Assembly (NCBI RefSeq): GCF_001429245.1
Contig: NZ_LMJE01000001.1
Span: 125,186-189,185 of the forward strand
Origin: Rhizobium sp. Root274
GTDB taxonomy: Bacteria > Pseudomonadota > Alphaproteobacteria > Rhizobiales > Rhizobiaceae
Direction of reading: 5' to 3'
DNA length: 64,000 nucleotides
The position numbers and the translations under genes were made by a program. The notes beneath the pieces are model-generated. The model had not been told where the DNA came from, searched no databases, and saw nothing but the letters and a program-made list of their open reading frames with translations. This document shows positions 39,073 to 49,175 of this stretch, piece after piece. Every line of letters starts with the position of its first letter. The first letter of the stretch is position 1.

Positions 39073-41490
39073 TCAATGCGCGATGGTTGCCCCGGTTTCG
39101 TCGGTGGTGTCCACCGTCCCGATTGCCGGTGTTTCGACGGTGCCGTCCCACTCGATCGGCTCGGGCACACGGATCAGCGCGTGTCTAATGACCTCGCCCA
39201 TACGCGAGACCGGAACGATCTCCATGTTGTTCTTCACATTGTCCGGAATGTCAGCCAGATCCTTGGCATTCTCTTCCGGGATGAGAACCTTCTTGATACC
39301 GCCACGAAGCGCTGCGAGCAGCTTTTCCTTCAGGCCACCGATGGGAAGCACGCGACCGCGCAGGGTCACTTCCCCGGTCATCGCGATATCCTTCGAGACC
39401 GGGATGCCGGTCATGATGGACACGATGGCGGTTGCCATGGCGATACCGGCGGACGGGCCGTCCTTCGGTGTTGCGCCTTCCGGCACGTGGACGTGAATGT
39501 CCGACTTGTCGAAACGCGGGGGTTCGACGCCGAAATCGACAGCGCGCGAGCGGACATAGGATGCCGCCGCCGAAATCGATTCCTTCATCACTTCCTTCAG
39601 GTTGCCCGTGACCGTCATACGGCCCTTGCCGGGCATCATGACGCCTTCGATCGTCAGCAGTTCGCCGCCGACTTCGGTCCATGCGAGACCCGTGACAACG
39701 CCGACCTGGTCCTCGCCCTCGGCTTCGCCGTGGCGGAAGCGGGGAACGCCCAGATATTCGTTGATGTTCTCGGCCGTGACCGCCACCGACTTGACCTTGC
39801 CCTTGATGATCTCGGTCACCGCCTTGCGGGCGAGCTTCATCAATTCGCGCTCGAAGGAGCGAACGCCGGCTTCGCGGGTATACTGCTGAATGATCGCCAG
39901 GATCGCACCATCCGTCACGGAAAACTCTTCCGGACGCAGGGCATGTTCCTTGATCGACTTCGGCAGCAGGTGACGCTTGGCGATCTCCAGTTTTTCATCT
40001 TCCGTGTAACCGGCGATGCGGATGATCTCCATGCGGTCCATCAGCGGACCCGGGATGTTCAGCGTGTTGGCGGTCGTCACGAACATAACGTTCGACAGGT
40101 CATATTCCACTTCGAGATAGTGGTCCATGAAGGTCGAGTTCTGTTCCGGATCCAGCACCTCGAGCAGAGCCGATGACGGATCACCACGGAAGTCCATGCC
40201 CATCTTGTCAATCTCGTCGAGCAGGAAGAGCGGGTTGGACTTCTTGGCCTTCTTCATCGACTGGACGATCTTGCCGGGCATCGAGCCGATATAGGTGCGG
40301 CGGTGACCGCGGATTTCCGCTTCGTCACGAACGCCACCCAACGCCATGCGCACATATTCGCGGCCGGTCGCCTTGGCGATCGACTTTGCGAGCGAGGTCT
40401 TGCCTACGCCCGGAGGACCAACGAGGCAGAGGATTGGGCCCTTGATCTTCGTCGCTCGCGCCTGAACGGCGAGATATTCGACAATGCGCTCCTTGACCTT
40501 GTCGAGGCCGAAGTGGTCCTCATCGAGAATCTTCTCGGCAGCGTTGAGGTCGATCTTAACCTTTGACTTCTTGTTCCAGGGCAGGCCGAGCAGCCAATCA
40601 AGATAGTTGCGCACGACGGTGGCTTCCGCCGACATCGGGCTCATGTGGCGCAGCTTCTTCAGCTCGGCATCGGCCTTTTCCTTGGCTTCCTTCGAAAGCT
40701 TGGTCTTGGCGATGCGCTCTTCCAGTTCGGCCATCTCGTCACGGCCGTCTTCGCCGTCGCCGAGTTCCTTCTGGATCGCCTTCATCTGTTCGTTCAGGTA
40801 GTATTCGCGCTGCGTCTTCTCCATCTGGCGCTTGACGCGCGAGCGGATGCGCTTCTCGACCTGAAGAACGGAGATTTCGCCTTCCATGAAGCCGAGCGCC
40901 TTTTCCAGACGTGTCTTCACGCTCACCGTTTCCAGCATCTCCTGCTTCTCGGTGATCTTGATGGACAGGTGCGAGGCAACCGTGTCGGCCAGCTTCGAGT
41001 AGTCCTCGATCTGGCTTGCGGCGCCGACGACCTCGGGGGAGATCTTCTTGTTGAGCTTAACGTAGTTTTCGAACTCGGAAACCACCGAGCGCGACAGAGC
41101 CTCGATCTCGACGGCATCTTCATCGGGTTCGGCCAGGATGCGAGCCTTGGCTTCATAATAATCTTCGCGGCCGGTGTAGCTGTCGATCCGGGCACGGGCG
41201 CGGCCTTCGATGAGGACCTTCACGGTGCCGTCGGGCAGCTTCAGGAGCTGCAGGACGTTGGCAACGGTGCCAACTTCATAAATGGCTGTCGCCGCCGGAT
41301 CATCGTCGCTCGCATTGATCTGCGTGGCCAGCATGATCTGCTTGTCCGAACCCATCACCTCTTCCAGAGCGCGAATGGATTTCTCACGGCCCACAAACAA
41401 GGGGACGATCATGTGCGGAAACACAACGATGTCGCGCAGCGGAAGCACCGGATAGGTGTTCGCCTCGTTTGTCGATGACGTATTCGTCAT
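39073..41490 (-). CDS. lon: ATP-dependent protease Lon
   Basis: Homohexameric AAA+ serine protease (805 residues) that degrades misfolded and regulatory proteins. It shows the N-terminal substrate domain ([20 protein letters not shown]), Walker [14 protein letters not shown] (about 355), and the Ser-Lys active site ([12 protein letters not shown]; Ser about 677, with Lys in the [11 protein letters not shown] block). The start ATG 41490 has AAAGGAATTGA upstream; the longer frame to 41547 was not used. An RpoH-like promoter lies about 80 bases upstream. Confidence 0.96.
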   Translation of the reverse strand: MTNTSSTNEANTYPVLPLRDIVVFPHMIVPLFVGREKSIRALEEVMGSDKQIMLATQINASDDDPAATAIYEVGTVANVLQLLKLPDGTVKVLIEGRARARIDSYTGREDYYEAKARILAEPDEDAVEIEALSRSVVSEFENYVKLNKKISPEVVGAASQIEDYSKLADTVASHLSIKITEKQEMLETVSVKTRLEKALGFMEGEISVLQVEKRIRSRVKRQMEKTQREYYLNEQMKAIQKELGDGEDGRDEMAELEERIAKTKLSKEAKEKADAELKKLRHMSPMSAEATVVRNYLDWLLGLPWNKKSKVKIDLNAAEKILDEDHFGLDKVKERIVEYLAVQARATKIKGPILCLVGPPGVGKTSLAKSIAKATGREYVRMALGGVRDEAEIRGHRRTYIGSMPGKIVQSMKKAKKSNPLFLLDEIDKMGMDFRGDPSSALLEVLDPEQNSTFMDHYLEVEYDLSNVMFVTTANTLNIPGPLMDRMEIIRIAGYTEDEKLEIAKRHLLPKSIKEHALRPEEFSVTDGAILAIIQQYTREAGVRSFERELMKLARKAVTEIIKGKVKSVAVTAENINEYLGVPRFRHGEAEGEDQVGVVTGLAWTEVGGELLTIEGVMMPGKGRMTVTGNLKEVMKESISAAASYVRSRAVDFGVEPPRFDKSDIHVHVPEGATPKDGPSAGIAMATAIVSIMTGIPVSKDIAMTGEVTLRGRVLPIGGLKEKLLAALRGGIKKVLIPEENAKDLADIPDNVKNNMEIVPVSRMGEVIRHALIRVPEPIEWDGTVETPAIGTVDTTDETGATIAH

Positions 41491-41571
41491 TTCAATTCCT
41501 TTCAAACATCCCGGGGAACCGGGACCTGATGACCGACCCAAAGGCATCGGTCATGTTCTTGCTCCTCCAAC

Positions 41572-41600
41572 AAGTGGAGTCGCGAAACCGTCAATTCAAG
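41572..41600 (-). promoter_or_regulatory. Candidate heat-shock (RpoH) promoter of lon
   Basis: On the minus strand CTTGAA (41595-41600) and CCACTT (41572-41577) are separated by 17 bases, with the lon start 82 bases downstream. CTTGAA is the usual RpoH -35 element; the -10 match is partial. lon is a classic heat-shock gene, which supports but does not prove the call. Confidence 0.4.
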
Positions 41601-41860
41601 CCTGCCTGGCTGGTCCGTCGCAAATCTGTGACGGGATGATGACGCTTTCCCTCGACCCACATCCTAGAACGCGGACCTGAAGCGAGGCGTGTGTGGTCTG
41701 CGACCGCAAAAATGGTCGCCCCGGCCATCGCATGAAGGGAAGAACGGATACGCAAATACCGATACGCAACAGAATCCAGGCGGCATGTCACCCGATCTGT
41801 TCTACTCCAACCGTCCACAGAGACAACAGCAGACACGGTAAATTCAGAAAAGATCACTCT
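41601..41860. other. Intergenic region between clpX and lon
   Basis: About 260 bases without a supported gene. It includes a direct repeat GATACGCAA (41747-41755 and 41761-41769, 14-base spacing) and a short hairpin GCGACC / GGTCGC near 41700-41719. A frame of 100 codons on the minus strand lacks a ribosome binding site and runs into the clpX terminator. Confidence 0.5.
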
Positions 41861-41890
41861 AAAACGAAAGAGCCCGCCAAAGGCGGGCTC
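41861..41890 (-). terminator. Terminator of clpX
   Basis: On the minus strand a perfect nine-pair stem GAGCCCGCC / GGCGGGCTC with a TTT loop is followed by TTTCGTTTT, 28 bases after the stop codon of clpX. Confidence 0.9.
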
Positions 41891-41917
41891 CAACTGACTT
41901 TGTCTTGGCCGATGATC

Positions 41918-43195
41918 TCACGCCGAGGCGTTGGCTTTTTCTTCCTGACGATCCGCGTAAATGTAAAGCGGGCGGGAATTGCCGTTGACGACATCGTCGG
42001 AGATGACGACTTCGCGAACGCCGTCGAGTTCCGGCAGTTCGAACATCGTATCGAGCAGGATCTTTTCCATGATCGAGCGAAGGCCGCGGGCGCCGGTCTT
42101 GCGGGTAATCGCCTTGCGGGCAATCTCGCGCAGAGCGTCCTCGTGGAAGGTCAGTTCCACGTCTTCCATCTCGAACAGGCGCTGATACTGCTTGACCAGC
42201 GCGTTCTTCGGCTCGGACAGGATCTGGATCAGGGCGTCCTCATCGAGATCCTCGAGCGTTGCCAGAACCGGCAGACGGCCAATGAATTCCGGAATGAGGC
42301 CGAACTTGACCAGATCTTCCGGCTCCAGTTCACGCAGCACTTCGCCAACGCGGCGATCGTCTTCCGCCTTCACCGTTGCGCCAAAACCGATCGAGGTCTT
42401 TTCGCCGCGGGCAGAGATGATCTTGTCGAGGCCGGCAAAGGCACCACCGCAGATGAACAGGATGTTCGTGGTGTCGACCTGCAGGAATTCCTGCTGCGGA
42501 TGCTTGCGGCCACCCTGCGGCGGAACGGAAGCAACCGTGCCTTCCATGATCTTCAGAAGCGCCTGCTGTACGCCCTCGCCCGACACGTCGCGCGTGATGG
42601 ACGGGTTGTCCGACTTGCGGGAGATCTTGTCGACTTCGTCGATATAGACGATGCCGCGCTGGGCGCGCTCGACATTGTAATCCGCCGACTGAAGCAGCTT
42701 CAGGATGATGTTTTCGACGTCTTCACCGACATAACCGGCTTCGGTCAGGGTCGTTGCATCGGCCATGGTGAAGGGTACATCGATGATGCGGGCGAGCGTC
42801 TGGGCAAGATAGGTCTTGCCGCAACCGGTCGGGCCGACGAGCATGATGTTCGACTTCGCAAGCTCAACGTCGCCACCCTTCGAGGCATGCGACAGGCGCT
42901 TGTAATGGTTGTGCACCGCGACCGAGAGGATCTTCTTGGCCTGTTTCTGGCCGATCACGTATTCGTCGAGGATCTTGATGATGTCCTGCGGCGTGGGAAC
43001 GCCGTCACGGGACTTGACCATCGAAGACTTGTTCTCTTCGCGGATGATATCCATGCAGAGTTCGACGCATTCATCGCAGATGAACACCGTCGGTCCGGCA
43101 ATCAGCTTCCGGACCTCGTGCTGGCTCTTGCCGCAGAAGGAACAATAAAGGGTATTCTTGGAGTCACCGCCGTTGCTTCCGCTGACCTTGCTCAT
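41918..43195 (-). CDS. clpX: ATP-dependent Clp protease ATP-binding subunit ClpX
   Basis: AAA+ unfoldase that feeds substrates into ClpP (425 residues). The N-terminal zinc-binding domain has CSFCGK and CDECVELC; Walker A is [12 protein letters not shown] (about 120) and the pore loop and sensor regions follow ([19 protein letters not shown]). Start ATG 43195; the frame continuing to 43255 has no ribosome binding site. clpP lies 289 bases upstream on the same strand; a GC-rich hairpin (about 43450-43475) sits in that gap. Confidence 0.97.
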   Translation of the reverse strand: MSKVSGSNGGDSKNTLYCSFCGKSQHEVRKLIAGPTVFICDECVELCMDIIREENKSSMVKSRDGVPTPQDIIKILDEYVIGQKQAKKILSVAVHNHYKRLSHASKGGDVELAKSNIMLVGPTGCGKTYLAQTLARIIDVPFTMADATTLTEAGYVGEDVENIILKLLQSADYNVERAQRGIVYIDEVDKISRKSDNPSITRDVSGEGVQQALLKIMEGTVASVPPQGGRKHPQQEFLQVDTTNILFICGGAFAGLDKIISARGEKTSIGFGATVKAEDDRRVGEVLRELEPEDLVKFGLIPEFIGRLPVLATLEDLDEDALIQILSEPKNALVKQYQRLFEMEDVELTFHEDALREIARKAITRKTGARGLRSIMEKILLDTMFELPELDGVREVVISDDVVNGNSRPLYIYADRQEEKANASA

Positions 43196-43484
43196 GTCTT
43201 TATCCTTCCAGCACGCCGCGCTACCGCCTGGTTGCGGCAGGGCGGTCACTCTCACTGTCCGGTTCCAGCCGCCGCCTTGGGCTGAAACCTCTTCCGATCC
43301 GGAGCTACTAGCCGATCCACACAGAACGGATCGGCGGCAACGAAAACTCCCAGTCTCGGCAGACTATGTCACAAACGTTCAACATAGCCTTAATCCATAC
43401 TATTAGCGCTTTCCCGGCGACTTTAAACCCCCGGCGCCTTCACTTCCTGCGGCGCCAGCAAAGGCGCCGCATCGCGGGATGGCG

Positions 43485-44120
43485 TCAAGCTGACGGTGCA
43501 ACGCCTTCCATCTCGACGCGCGAGGTCAAAATACGGTCGATCAGACCCCATTCCTTGGCTTCGCTCGATTCCATGAAGTGGTCGCGATCCAGCGTGTTCT
43601 CGACCTCGTCATAACTGCGGCCGGTGTGCTTGACGTAAACCTCGTTCAAGCGACGCTTCATCTTAATAATGTCACGAGCATGGCGTTCGATGTCGGAAGC
43701 CTGACCCTGGAAGCCGCCCGAGGGCTGATGCACCATGATGCGAGCGTTCGGGGTGGCGAAACGCATGCCCTTCTCGCCAGCGGCGAGCAGCAGCGAGCCC
43801 ATGGAGGCTGCCTGGCCGATGCACAGCGTCGACACGGCCGGGCGAATGAACTGCATCGTGTCGTAGATCGCCATTCCGGAGGTTACGACGCCGCCCGGCG
43901 AATTGATGTAAAGGGCGATTTCCTTTTTCGGGTTCTCGGCTTCGAGGAAAAGAAGCTGAGCGCAGACAAGCGAGGCCATTGTGTCCTCGACCGGGCCCGT
44001 CAGGAAGATGATCCGCTCCTTCAGCAGGCGGGAGAAGATATCGTAGGAGCGCTCGCCGCGATTGGTCTGCTCCACGACCATCGGCACCAGAGCCAGGGCG
44101 GTATCAACGGGATTTCTCAT
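43485..44120 (-). CDS. clpP: ATP-dependent Clp protease proteolytic subunit ClpP
   Basis: Serine peptidase subunit that forms the double heptameric proteolytic chamber (211 residues). The catalytic triad is in [10 protein letters not shown] (Ser), MVHQPSGG (His) and the Asp of TLDRDHFM region. An RpoH-like promoter lies 68 bases upstream. It is probably the first gene read before clpX, which has its own spacing of 289 bases. Confidence 0.96.
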   Translation of the reverse strand: MRNPVDTALALVPMVVEQTNRGERSYDIFSRLLKERIIFLTGPVEDTMASLVCAQLLFLEAENPKKEIALYINSPGGVVTSGMAIYDTMQFIRPAVSTLCIGQAASMGSLLLAAGEKGMRFATPNARIMVHQPSGGFQGQASDIERHARDIIKMKRRLNEVYVKHTGRSYDEVENTLDRDHFMESSEAKEWGLIDRILTSRVEMEGVAPSA

Positions 44121-44479
44121 ATCGGTCCTTTTCCAGCCTCACCCCGGCACGTCAGCACCGGGAATCACGTAAAATCTGTCAACCCCTACATAGAGTGTCC
44201 GCACCCTGACATTCAAGACACGAGCAAGGGATATCCTTAACGCCTGCCAGCGACCGAACGGCCCTGCTCCGGCTGTTTTGCCCGAGCCGCGCGGCTCGTG
44301 CTGCTTAGACTTGTCGACGATGCACAAGAAACCTCTAACATGGTGAAAATTCTCTTTTTCCTCGCGGTCACGAAGACCTGGACTTGCTGCAATCCACAAG
44401 GTCACCGTAGGAAGTGCTTAACCCGGCTGCGCCATTGTGGAGCCCGTGGGCCCAGGCTCCATTATTTGGGATATTGATC
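44121..44479. other. Divergent region between clpP and the diguanylate cyclase gene
   Basis: About 360 bases. The left part contains the clpP promoter; the rest is the leader of the rightward gene. It contains the palindrome GAGCCGCGCGGCTC (about 44284-44297). If the cyclase starts at the GTG at 44414 instead of 44480, the region is shorter. No other gene is supported. Confidence 0.5.
44188..44217 (-). promoter_or_regulatory. Candidate heat-shock (RpoH) promoter of clpP
   Basis: On the minus strand CTTGAA (44212-44217) and TCTATGT (44188-44194) are separated by 17 bases, matching the alphaproteobacterial heat-shock promoter pattern well. The clpP start is 68 bases downstream. A sigma-70-like TTGACA lies just after it and may be a second start. 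Confidence 0.5.
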
Positions 44480-45733
44480 GTGATCGACGTGAAGACGGCG
44501 TTTCTGCTTTGGGTGATCCAGGCGGGCACGCTTGCGATTCTGCTTATTGCCATTTGGCTGCACGGGCGGGATCAGCGGCATTTCCTCTGGTTCGGCATCG
44601 GTTTTGCCGTGCACGCTACGGGACTCGGCCTCGTCGGTGCGCGTGGCAACATTCCCGATTTCGTGTCTATTTACGTTGCCAACATCACCTCGCTTCTCGC
44701 GTTCAGCGCATGGGCTGCAGCCGTCTCGGCGCTGGATCGACGGCGCGCGCCGGTTGCCGCATGGCTGCCACCCCTGATCTGGATTGCCGGCAATCTCTTG
44801 CCCCATATCCGTGAAACCTTCGCTCTGCGGGTATCGACCTATAACCTCGCCGCGGCCACCGGCTTTTTATCCCTTGCGGTTCTGATCACGAAGGCAAGCT
44901 TCAGTTCACGCCGCTACCGCATCATGCTGTCGGCAATCTGGACCGCGCAGGCGATGTCGAGCCTCACCTTCGGGATCTTTGTCATCTTCCACCAACCTGA
45001 AGGCTTCCAGGACAACACGCTTGGACTGTGGATGGGAACAGTCGCCCTTGTCGGCTTCATCACGGCGATCGTCATCCTCGCAAAGATGCTGATGGACCGG
45101 TCTGAAGAGCGCCTGCAGTCGCTGGTGCGAACCGATCCCTTGACGGGCGTCCTTAATCGCCGCGGCTTCTGCGAAGCCTATCAGCGCATTCAGGACGCAG
45201 CCCCCTCGCCGGCTCTGGCGCTGCTGGTCTTCGATCTGGACCACTTCAAGCAGGTGAACGATGAACACGGGCATCAGGCGGGCGATCAGGTCCTGCTGGA
45301 ATTCTCAGCTCTTTGCCGATCGCTTCTACCGCAGCGGGCTGCGTTCGGACGCACCGGCGGCGAAGAGTTTGCCGCCGTCCTGGCGATTTCCGAACCCCGG
45401 GATGCGGCTCTCTTTGCCGAGACGGTGAGGATGGCGCTCGCCGAAAAAGCCATATCGACAGAACTCAAGCCCCTCAGCATTACAACCAGCATCGGCATTG
45501 CGGTCAGCCCTCTTGCCGGTGCAAAGCTGGAACAGCTGATGTCTGACGCCGACAGCGCGCTTTATGTTTCGAAGAGTGAGGGCCGGAACCGGACATCGGT
45601 GAAGGCCGGCGCGCGTATCGTGACCGTTCCGACGGCGCGTTCGGAGACGGGCGTCGTGGTCGATGAGCAGGTGGACCGCCAGGTTGCGATCCTGAAAAGG
45701 ATTGCCGCCGTCGCAACCTTACTGGACAGCTGA
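44480..45733 (+). CDS. Diguanylate cyclase with N-terminal membrane sensor
   Basis: A GGDEF-family enzyme that makes cyclic di-GMP. The first half has about six membrane segments, then the catalytic domain from TDPLTGVLNRRGF, with metal residues in FDLDHFKQVND and the active GGEEF signature in GRTGGEEFAAV. The usual inhibitory RxxD I-site five residues upstream of GGEEF is absent (RAAF instead). The start is uncertain: GTG 44480 is preferred because GGGA lies eight bases upstream, but GTG 44414 is also possible. No cyclic di-GMP phosphodiesterase domain is present. Confidence 0.85.
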   Translation: MIDVKTAFLLWVIQAGTLAILLIAIWLHGRDQRHFLWFGIGFAVHATGLGLVGARGNIPDFVSIYVANITSLLAFSAWAAAVSALDRRRAPVAAWLPPLIWIAGNLLPHIRETFALRVSTYNLAAATGFLSLAVLITKASFSSRRYRIMLSAIWTAQAMSSLTFGIFVIFHQPEGFQDNTLGLWMGTVALVGFITAIVILAKMLMDRSEERLQSLVRTDPLTGVLNRRGFCEAYQRIQDAAPSPALALLVFDLDHFKQVNDEHGHQAGDQVLLEFSALCRSLLPQRAAFGRTGGEEFAAVLAISEPRDAALFAETVRMALAEKAISTELKPLSITTSIGIAVSPLAGAKLEQLMSDADSALYVSKSEGRNRTSVKAGARIVTVPTARSETGVVVDEQVDRQVAILKRIAAVATLLDS

Positions 45734-45783
45734 CCATCGCCAAGGCATTGGCGCAACAGTCACCATCGCATAAACAGGTTATC

Positions 45784-47028
45784 ATGACCGAGCTTTCCTT
45801 CCTCACCATTGATCCAGCCACCCGTCGCGTCTCGCTCGACGCCCGTGATCCCGCTTTCTACGGCGATCCGAACCGGGCCTATGCGGCTTTGCACGCGAAC
45901 TGTCCGACCTTCTACTGGGAGGAACAGAAGCAGTGGTTCTTCACCGGTTATGACCATGTAAACGCGCTTTTGCGCGATCGTCGCTTCGGCCGGCAGATCC
46001 TGCACATCGCAACGCGCGAAGAACTCGCGATGCCGGAGCCGGCAGCGCATACCCGCCACTTCGACAAGGCAGAGGAGCATTCGCTGCTGGAGATCGAGCC
46101 GCCGGAGCACACGCGGTTGCGGACACTGGTCAACCGGGCCTTCGTCTCCCGCCATGTCGAGAAGATGACGCCGGAGATCGAGGACCTCGCGAACCGGCTG
46201 ATCGATGGCTTCGAAAAGGATGGGAAGACAGAGCTTCTGTCGACCTTCGCCGACATCATCCCGGTCACGATGATCGCCCGCATGATCGGCATTCCCGAAG
46301 AGATGGGGCCACAGCTTCTGAAATGGAGCCATGACTATGTCGGCATGTACATGTTCAAGCGGACCCGCGCCGACGAGGAGGCGGCCGACCGCTCAGCCAA
46401 GGAATTTGCGGATTACGTGCGTCAGGTGATCGCCGAGCGGCGGGCAGAGCCGCGCGACGATCTGTTGAGCCACATGATCCACACCGAGCATAAGGGACAG
46501 TTCCTGACTGAGGACGAGCTGATCTCCACGACCATCGTACTCCTGAATGCCGGCCACGAGGCGACCGTTCACCAGATCGGCAATTCGGTTCGGGTCATCC
46601 TCGACAGCGGGATCGATCCGGCGACGCTGTTCACTGACGAAAAGACCATCGAACGCACGGTCGAGGAGACGCTCCGCATCTGCGCGCCCGTGCATATCTT
46701 CCAGCGCTGGTGCCTGGAGCCTTGCGAGATCGACGGTGTCTCCTTCAAGCGTGGCGACAAGGTGAGCCTCATTCTGGCAGCCGCCAATCTCGATCCGCAG
46801 AAGTTCCCGGATCCGCTGACGTTCAAGCCGGCCCGCGATGAAGGGGCGAACCTCTCTTTCGGTGCCGGCATCCATTTCTGCATCGGGGCGCCGCTGGCAA
46901 GGCTTGAACTCAACATCGTTCTGCCGCTGTTGTTCAAGCGGCTGCCGGGACTGAAGATCGCGCAGATACCCACAGTCAAAGACGTCTATCACTTCCACGG
47001 GCTTGAGCGGCTCGACCTCACCTGGTGA
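45784..47028 (+). CDS. Cytochrome P450
   Basis: A soluble bacterial heme monooxygenase of 414 residues. The heme-binding loop FGAGIHFCIGAPLAR places the thiolate Cys at residue 366; the I-helix motif AGHEATVH (in place of the usual AGxxT, with Glu-Ala-Thr) and the K-helix ExxR (EETLR) are present. Substrate is unknown and no ferredoxin or reductase gene is next to it. It begins 51 bases after the cyclase and overlaps the convergent WYL regulator by 11 bases at its end. Confidence 0.9.
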   Translation: MTELSFLTIDPATRRVSLDARDPAFYGDPNRAYAALHANCPTFYWEEQKQWFFTGYDHVNALLRDRRFGRQILHIATREELAMPEPAAHTRHFDKAEEHSLLEIEPPEHTRLRTLVNRAFVSRHVEKMTPEIEDLANRLIDGFEKDGKTELLSTFADIIPVTMIARMIGIPEEMGPQLLKWSHDYVGMYMFKRTRADEEAADRSAKEFADYVRQVIAERRAEPRDDLLSHMIHTEHKGQFLTEDELISTTIVLLNAGHEATVHQIGNSVRVILDSGIDPATLFTDEKTIERTVEETLRICAPVHIFQRWCLEPCEIDGVSFKRGDKVSLILAAANLDPQKFPDPLTFKPARDEGANLSFGAGIHFCIGAPLARLELNIVLPLLFKRLPGLKIAQIPTVKDVYHFHGLERLDLTW

Positions 47029-48001
47029 GGTCGGACGCCTCACTGTAACGGGCGATCAGGCTTTTAACCGCCCGATGCATGGCGGCGCGCAATTCCGGCG
47101 GATCGATGACCTCGACCTCCGTTCCAAGCTTCAGCATCTCGGAGACGGCCATGCGTTCCTGCGCCACCGGCAGGCGGACAGTGCGCCAGCCCTGTTCGTT
47201 AGGTTCACCGATGAACTCGAGATTGGTGCGCACGTAAGGAGGGGACATGTGTTCTACCTCCTTCAGCCCCCAGCCGGAGAGCCGGACAACTGCCCAATTG
47301 GGGTAGAGTTCGCGTTCGAGCCGTCGAGTGTTGTCGTCCCAGTATGCCGCAAGGTCGAAGGTTTTCGGCCAGTCAAAGTGTTCATCGGTGACGATCAGAT
47401 CGAGGACACGCGAAATGCGATAGGTGCGCGGTGTGTCGTCGACACGGGCGACGAGATACCAGGCGCCACCCTTAATGACGATACCGAGCGGTTCCGCCAC
47501 CCTGTTCTTCTCCGCCTTCCACGAACGGTAGCGCATGCGGATCCGCTTGGAGTTCCAGACGGCATCGGCAATGGCTTGAAGGTAGACCGGCTGTTCGCCC
47601 TCGGCGAGCCAGGTCGGTGCATCGAGGTGGAACTTCGACTGCATGCGCCTCGCACTCTCCCTCAGGTCCTCGGGCAAGGCCGCGGTCAGTTTTTTCTGCG
47701 CGCCGGCCATCAGCGACCCAAGACCGAGATCGGCAGCGGCACCGGGAATACCGGACAAAAACATCGCCTCCGCTTCCGCGGAAGACAGTCCGTTTAGGCG
47801 GACACGGTAGCCGTCGAGAAGCCTGTAACCGCCATCCGAACCGCGCTCGCTGTAGACGGGAACGCCGGACAGAGAGAGGGCGTCGATGTCTCGATAAATA
47901 GTGCGGACCGAAACGTCATTTTCGGCAGCCAGCGCTTCCGCCGTCACCAGTCCCTTCGCCTGCAGTGTCGTCAGGATGTTGATCAGCCGGCTAGCGCGCA
48001 T
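47018..48001 (-). CDS. WYL-domain transcriptional regulator (YafY family)
   Basis: A 327-residue regulator with an N-terminal HTH_11-type winged helix (ALAAENDVSVRTIYRDIDAL, residues about 22-41) and a C-terminal WYL domain that binds small ligands or nucleic acid (GGAWYLVARVDDTPRTYRIS). It is divergent from the glutathione transferase gene, a common pairing for this regulator type, and the 117-base gap between them contains three ACCTGAC-like half sites. It probably regulates that gene and itself. Confidence 0.87.
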   Translation of the reverse strand: MRASRLINILTTLQAKGLVTAEALAAENDVSVRTIYRDIDALSLSGVPVYSERGSDGGYRLLDGYRVRLNGLSSAEAEAMFLSGIPGAAADLGLGSLMAGAQKKLTAALPEDLRESARRMQSKFHLDAPTWLAEGEQPVYLQAIADAVWNSKRIRMRYRSWKAEKNRVAEPLGIVIKGGAWYLVARVDDTPRTYRISRVLDLIVTDEHFDWPKTFDLAAYWDDNTRRLERELYPNWAVVRLSGWGLKEVEHMSPPYVRTNLEFIGEPNEQGWRTVRLPVAQERMAVSEMLKLGTEVEVIDPPELRAAMHRAVKSLIARYSEASDLTR

Positions 48002-48013
48002 AAGAAAATCCTC

Positions 48014-48057
48014 GTCAGGTGCAGTAACCTAGACCAACCTGACACAATCTGACAGGT
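48014..48057. promoter_or_regulatory. Candidate operator with three ACCTGAC-type half sites
   Basis: In the divergent gap, GTCAGGT (48014-48020) is the inverse of ACCTGAC (48037-48043), and a further inverted copy TGACAGGT lies at 48050-48057; the last two also form CTGACA direct repeats spaced by ten bases. The likely binder is the adjacent WYL regulator, but this is inferred from position only. Confidence 0.4.
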
Positions 48058-48118
48058 ATGGTCGCATAGTCTCTCTTCATCGCCCTATGGCGGCATCTTT
48101 TCGAAAGGGAGACTTTCA

Positions 48119-48778
48119 ATGCACAATGACCAACAGATCACCCTCTTCTACTCGCCTCAGACGCGGGCCACCGGTGCGCGCGTGCTACTGGAAGAGCTTG
48201 GCGTTCCCTACACGCTCCGTGTGCTCAACATGAAGGTGGGCGAACAGCGCCAGCCGGCCTATCTCGCGATCAACCCGCTCGGCAAGGTACCGGCGGTCGA
48301 GGTCGACCGCACGCTCGTCACCGAACAGGGTGCGATCTACCTCTATCTCGCCGATCTCTTTCCTGAGGCGGGTCTTGCCCCAGCACTGACCGATCCGGAC
48401 CGCGGCGCCTATGTCCGCTGGCTGTTCATCTATGGCAGCTGCTTCGAACCCGCGGTGGTGGACCGATACATGAAGCGGGAGCCGGCTTCTTTCAACGAGA
48501 CCCCCTATGCCAGTTATGACCTGCTGATCGACATGCTGGAGGGCGCCTTGAAGAAAGGCCCATACCTTCTCGGTGACCGCTTCACGGCAGCGGACCTCCT
48601 GTGGGGGATTGCGCTGCACTGGACCACAATGTTCGGTCTCGTCGAGGCCCGCCCCGCCTTCCAGGCTTACATGGAGCGGATCAACAGCCGCGAGAGCATC
48701 CAGAAGGTCTCGGCGGAGGACATCACCATGGCGGCCGAGCACGAGGCTGCAGCGGCCCGGATGAAGGCTGCGAGCTAG
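48119..48778 (+). CDS. Glutathione S-transferase family protein
   Basis: A 219-residue protein with an N-terminal thioredoxin-like domain (glutathione site around NPLGKVPAVEV and TEQGAIYLYLADLFPE) and an all-helical C-terminal domain from about residue 90 (DRFTAADLLWGIALHW). No substrate can be named. It has AAGGGAG upstream and is divergent from the WYL regulator that probably controls it. Its stop codon overlaps that of the convergent cupin gene by three bases. Confidence 0.87.
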   Translation: MHNDQQITLFYSPQTRATGARVLLEELGVPYTLRVLNMKVGEQRQPAYLAINPLGKVPAVEVDRTLVTEQGAIYLYLADLFPEAGLAPALTDPDRGAYVRWLFIYGSCFEPAVVDRYMKREPASFNETPYASYDLLIDMLEGALKKGPYLLGDRFTAADLLWGIALHWTTMFGLVEARPAFQAYMERINSRESIQKVSAEDITMAAEHEAAAARMKAAS

Positions 48779-49119
48779 AGCCTGATGACATAGTCCTTAC
48801 GAGTCGTTTCAAGAACTTCCCAGGTTCCCTTGAAGCCGGGTCTGAGGATCAGGCGGTCGCCTGCTTTCAGGTCAACTGGGTCTCCGCCATCCTCGGTGAC
48901 GACAGAGTGGCCTTCGAGAATGTGGAAGTATTCCCACTCATCATAGGAGATCCGCCACTTGCCAGGCGTCGACTGCCAGATGCCGGCATAGATGCCGCCC
49001 TCCGCCTCTTCGATATTCCAGGTGGTGAAGCGCGGATCGCCGGAAATCAGGCGGTCCGGGGCAGGAGCCCCCTCCTCCGGCGTGACGGCGGTGGGATCGA
49101 AAGGCAGGGACAGGGTCAT
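48775..49119 (-). CDS. Cupin domain protein (DUF861/cupin_3 type)
   Basis: A 114-residue single-domain cupin of the type found near amino acid and purine metabolism genes. The DEWEYFHILEGHSVVTEDGG stretch is the cupin_3 core with metal-binding Glu/His residues, followed by LKAGDRLILRPGFKGTWEV. Lies downstream of metZ on the same strand with a hairpin in between. No specific reaction can be assigned. Confidence 0.8.
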   Translation of the reverse strand: MTLSLPFDPTAVTPEEGAPAPDRLISGDPRFTTWNIEEAEGGIYAGIWQSTPGKWRISYDEWEYFHILEGHSVVTEDGGDPVDLKAGDRLILRPGFKGTWEVLETTRKDYVIRL

Positions 49120-49137
49120 CGTGATCTCCGAATGGCA

Positions 49138-49163
49138 AGCGGCGGTGTACCGACACCGCCGCT
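49138..49163 (-). repeat. Hairpin between metZ and the cupin gene
   Basis: AGCGGCGGTGT / ACACCGCCGCT is a perfect 11-pair stem with a four-base loop, 13 bases after the metZ stop. There is no T run, so it may act as a partial terminator or an mRNA 3' stabiliser of metZ rather than a full terminator. Confidence 0.6.
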
Positions 49164-49175
49164 CGTTTCAATTCA

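Noticed and set aside
41591-41893. A 100-codon minus-strand frame between clpX and lon
   Set aside because: It has no ribosome binding site, runs through the clpX terminator and overlaps the lon promoter.
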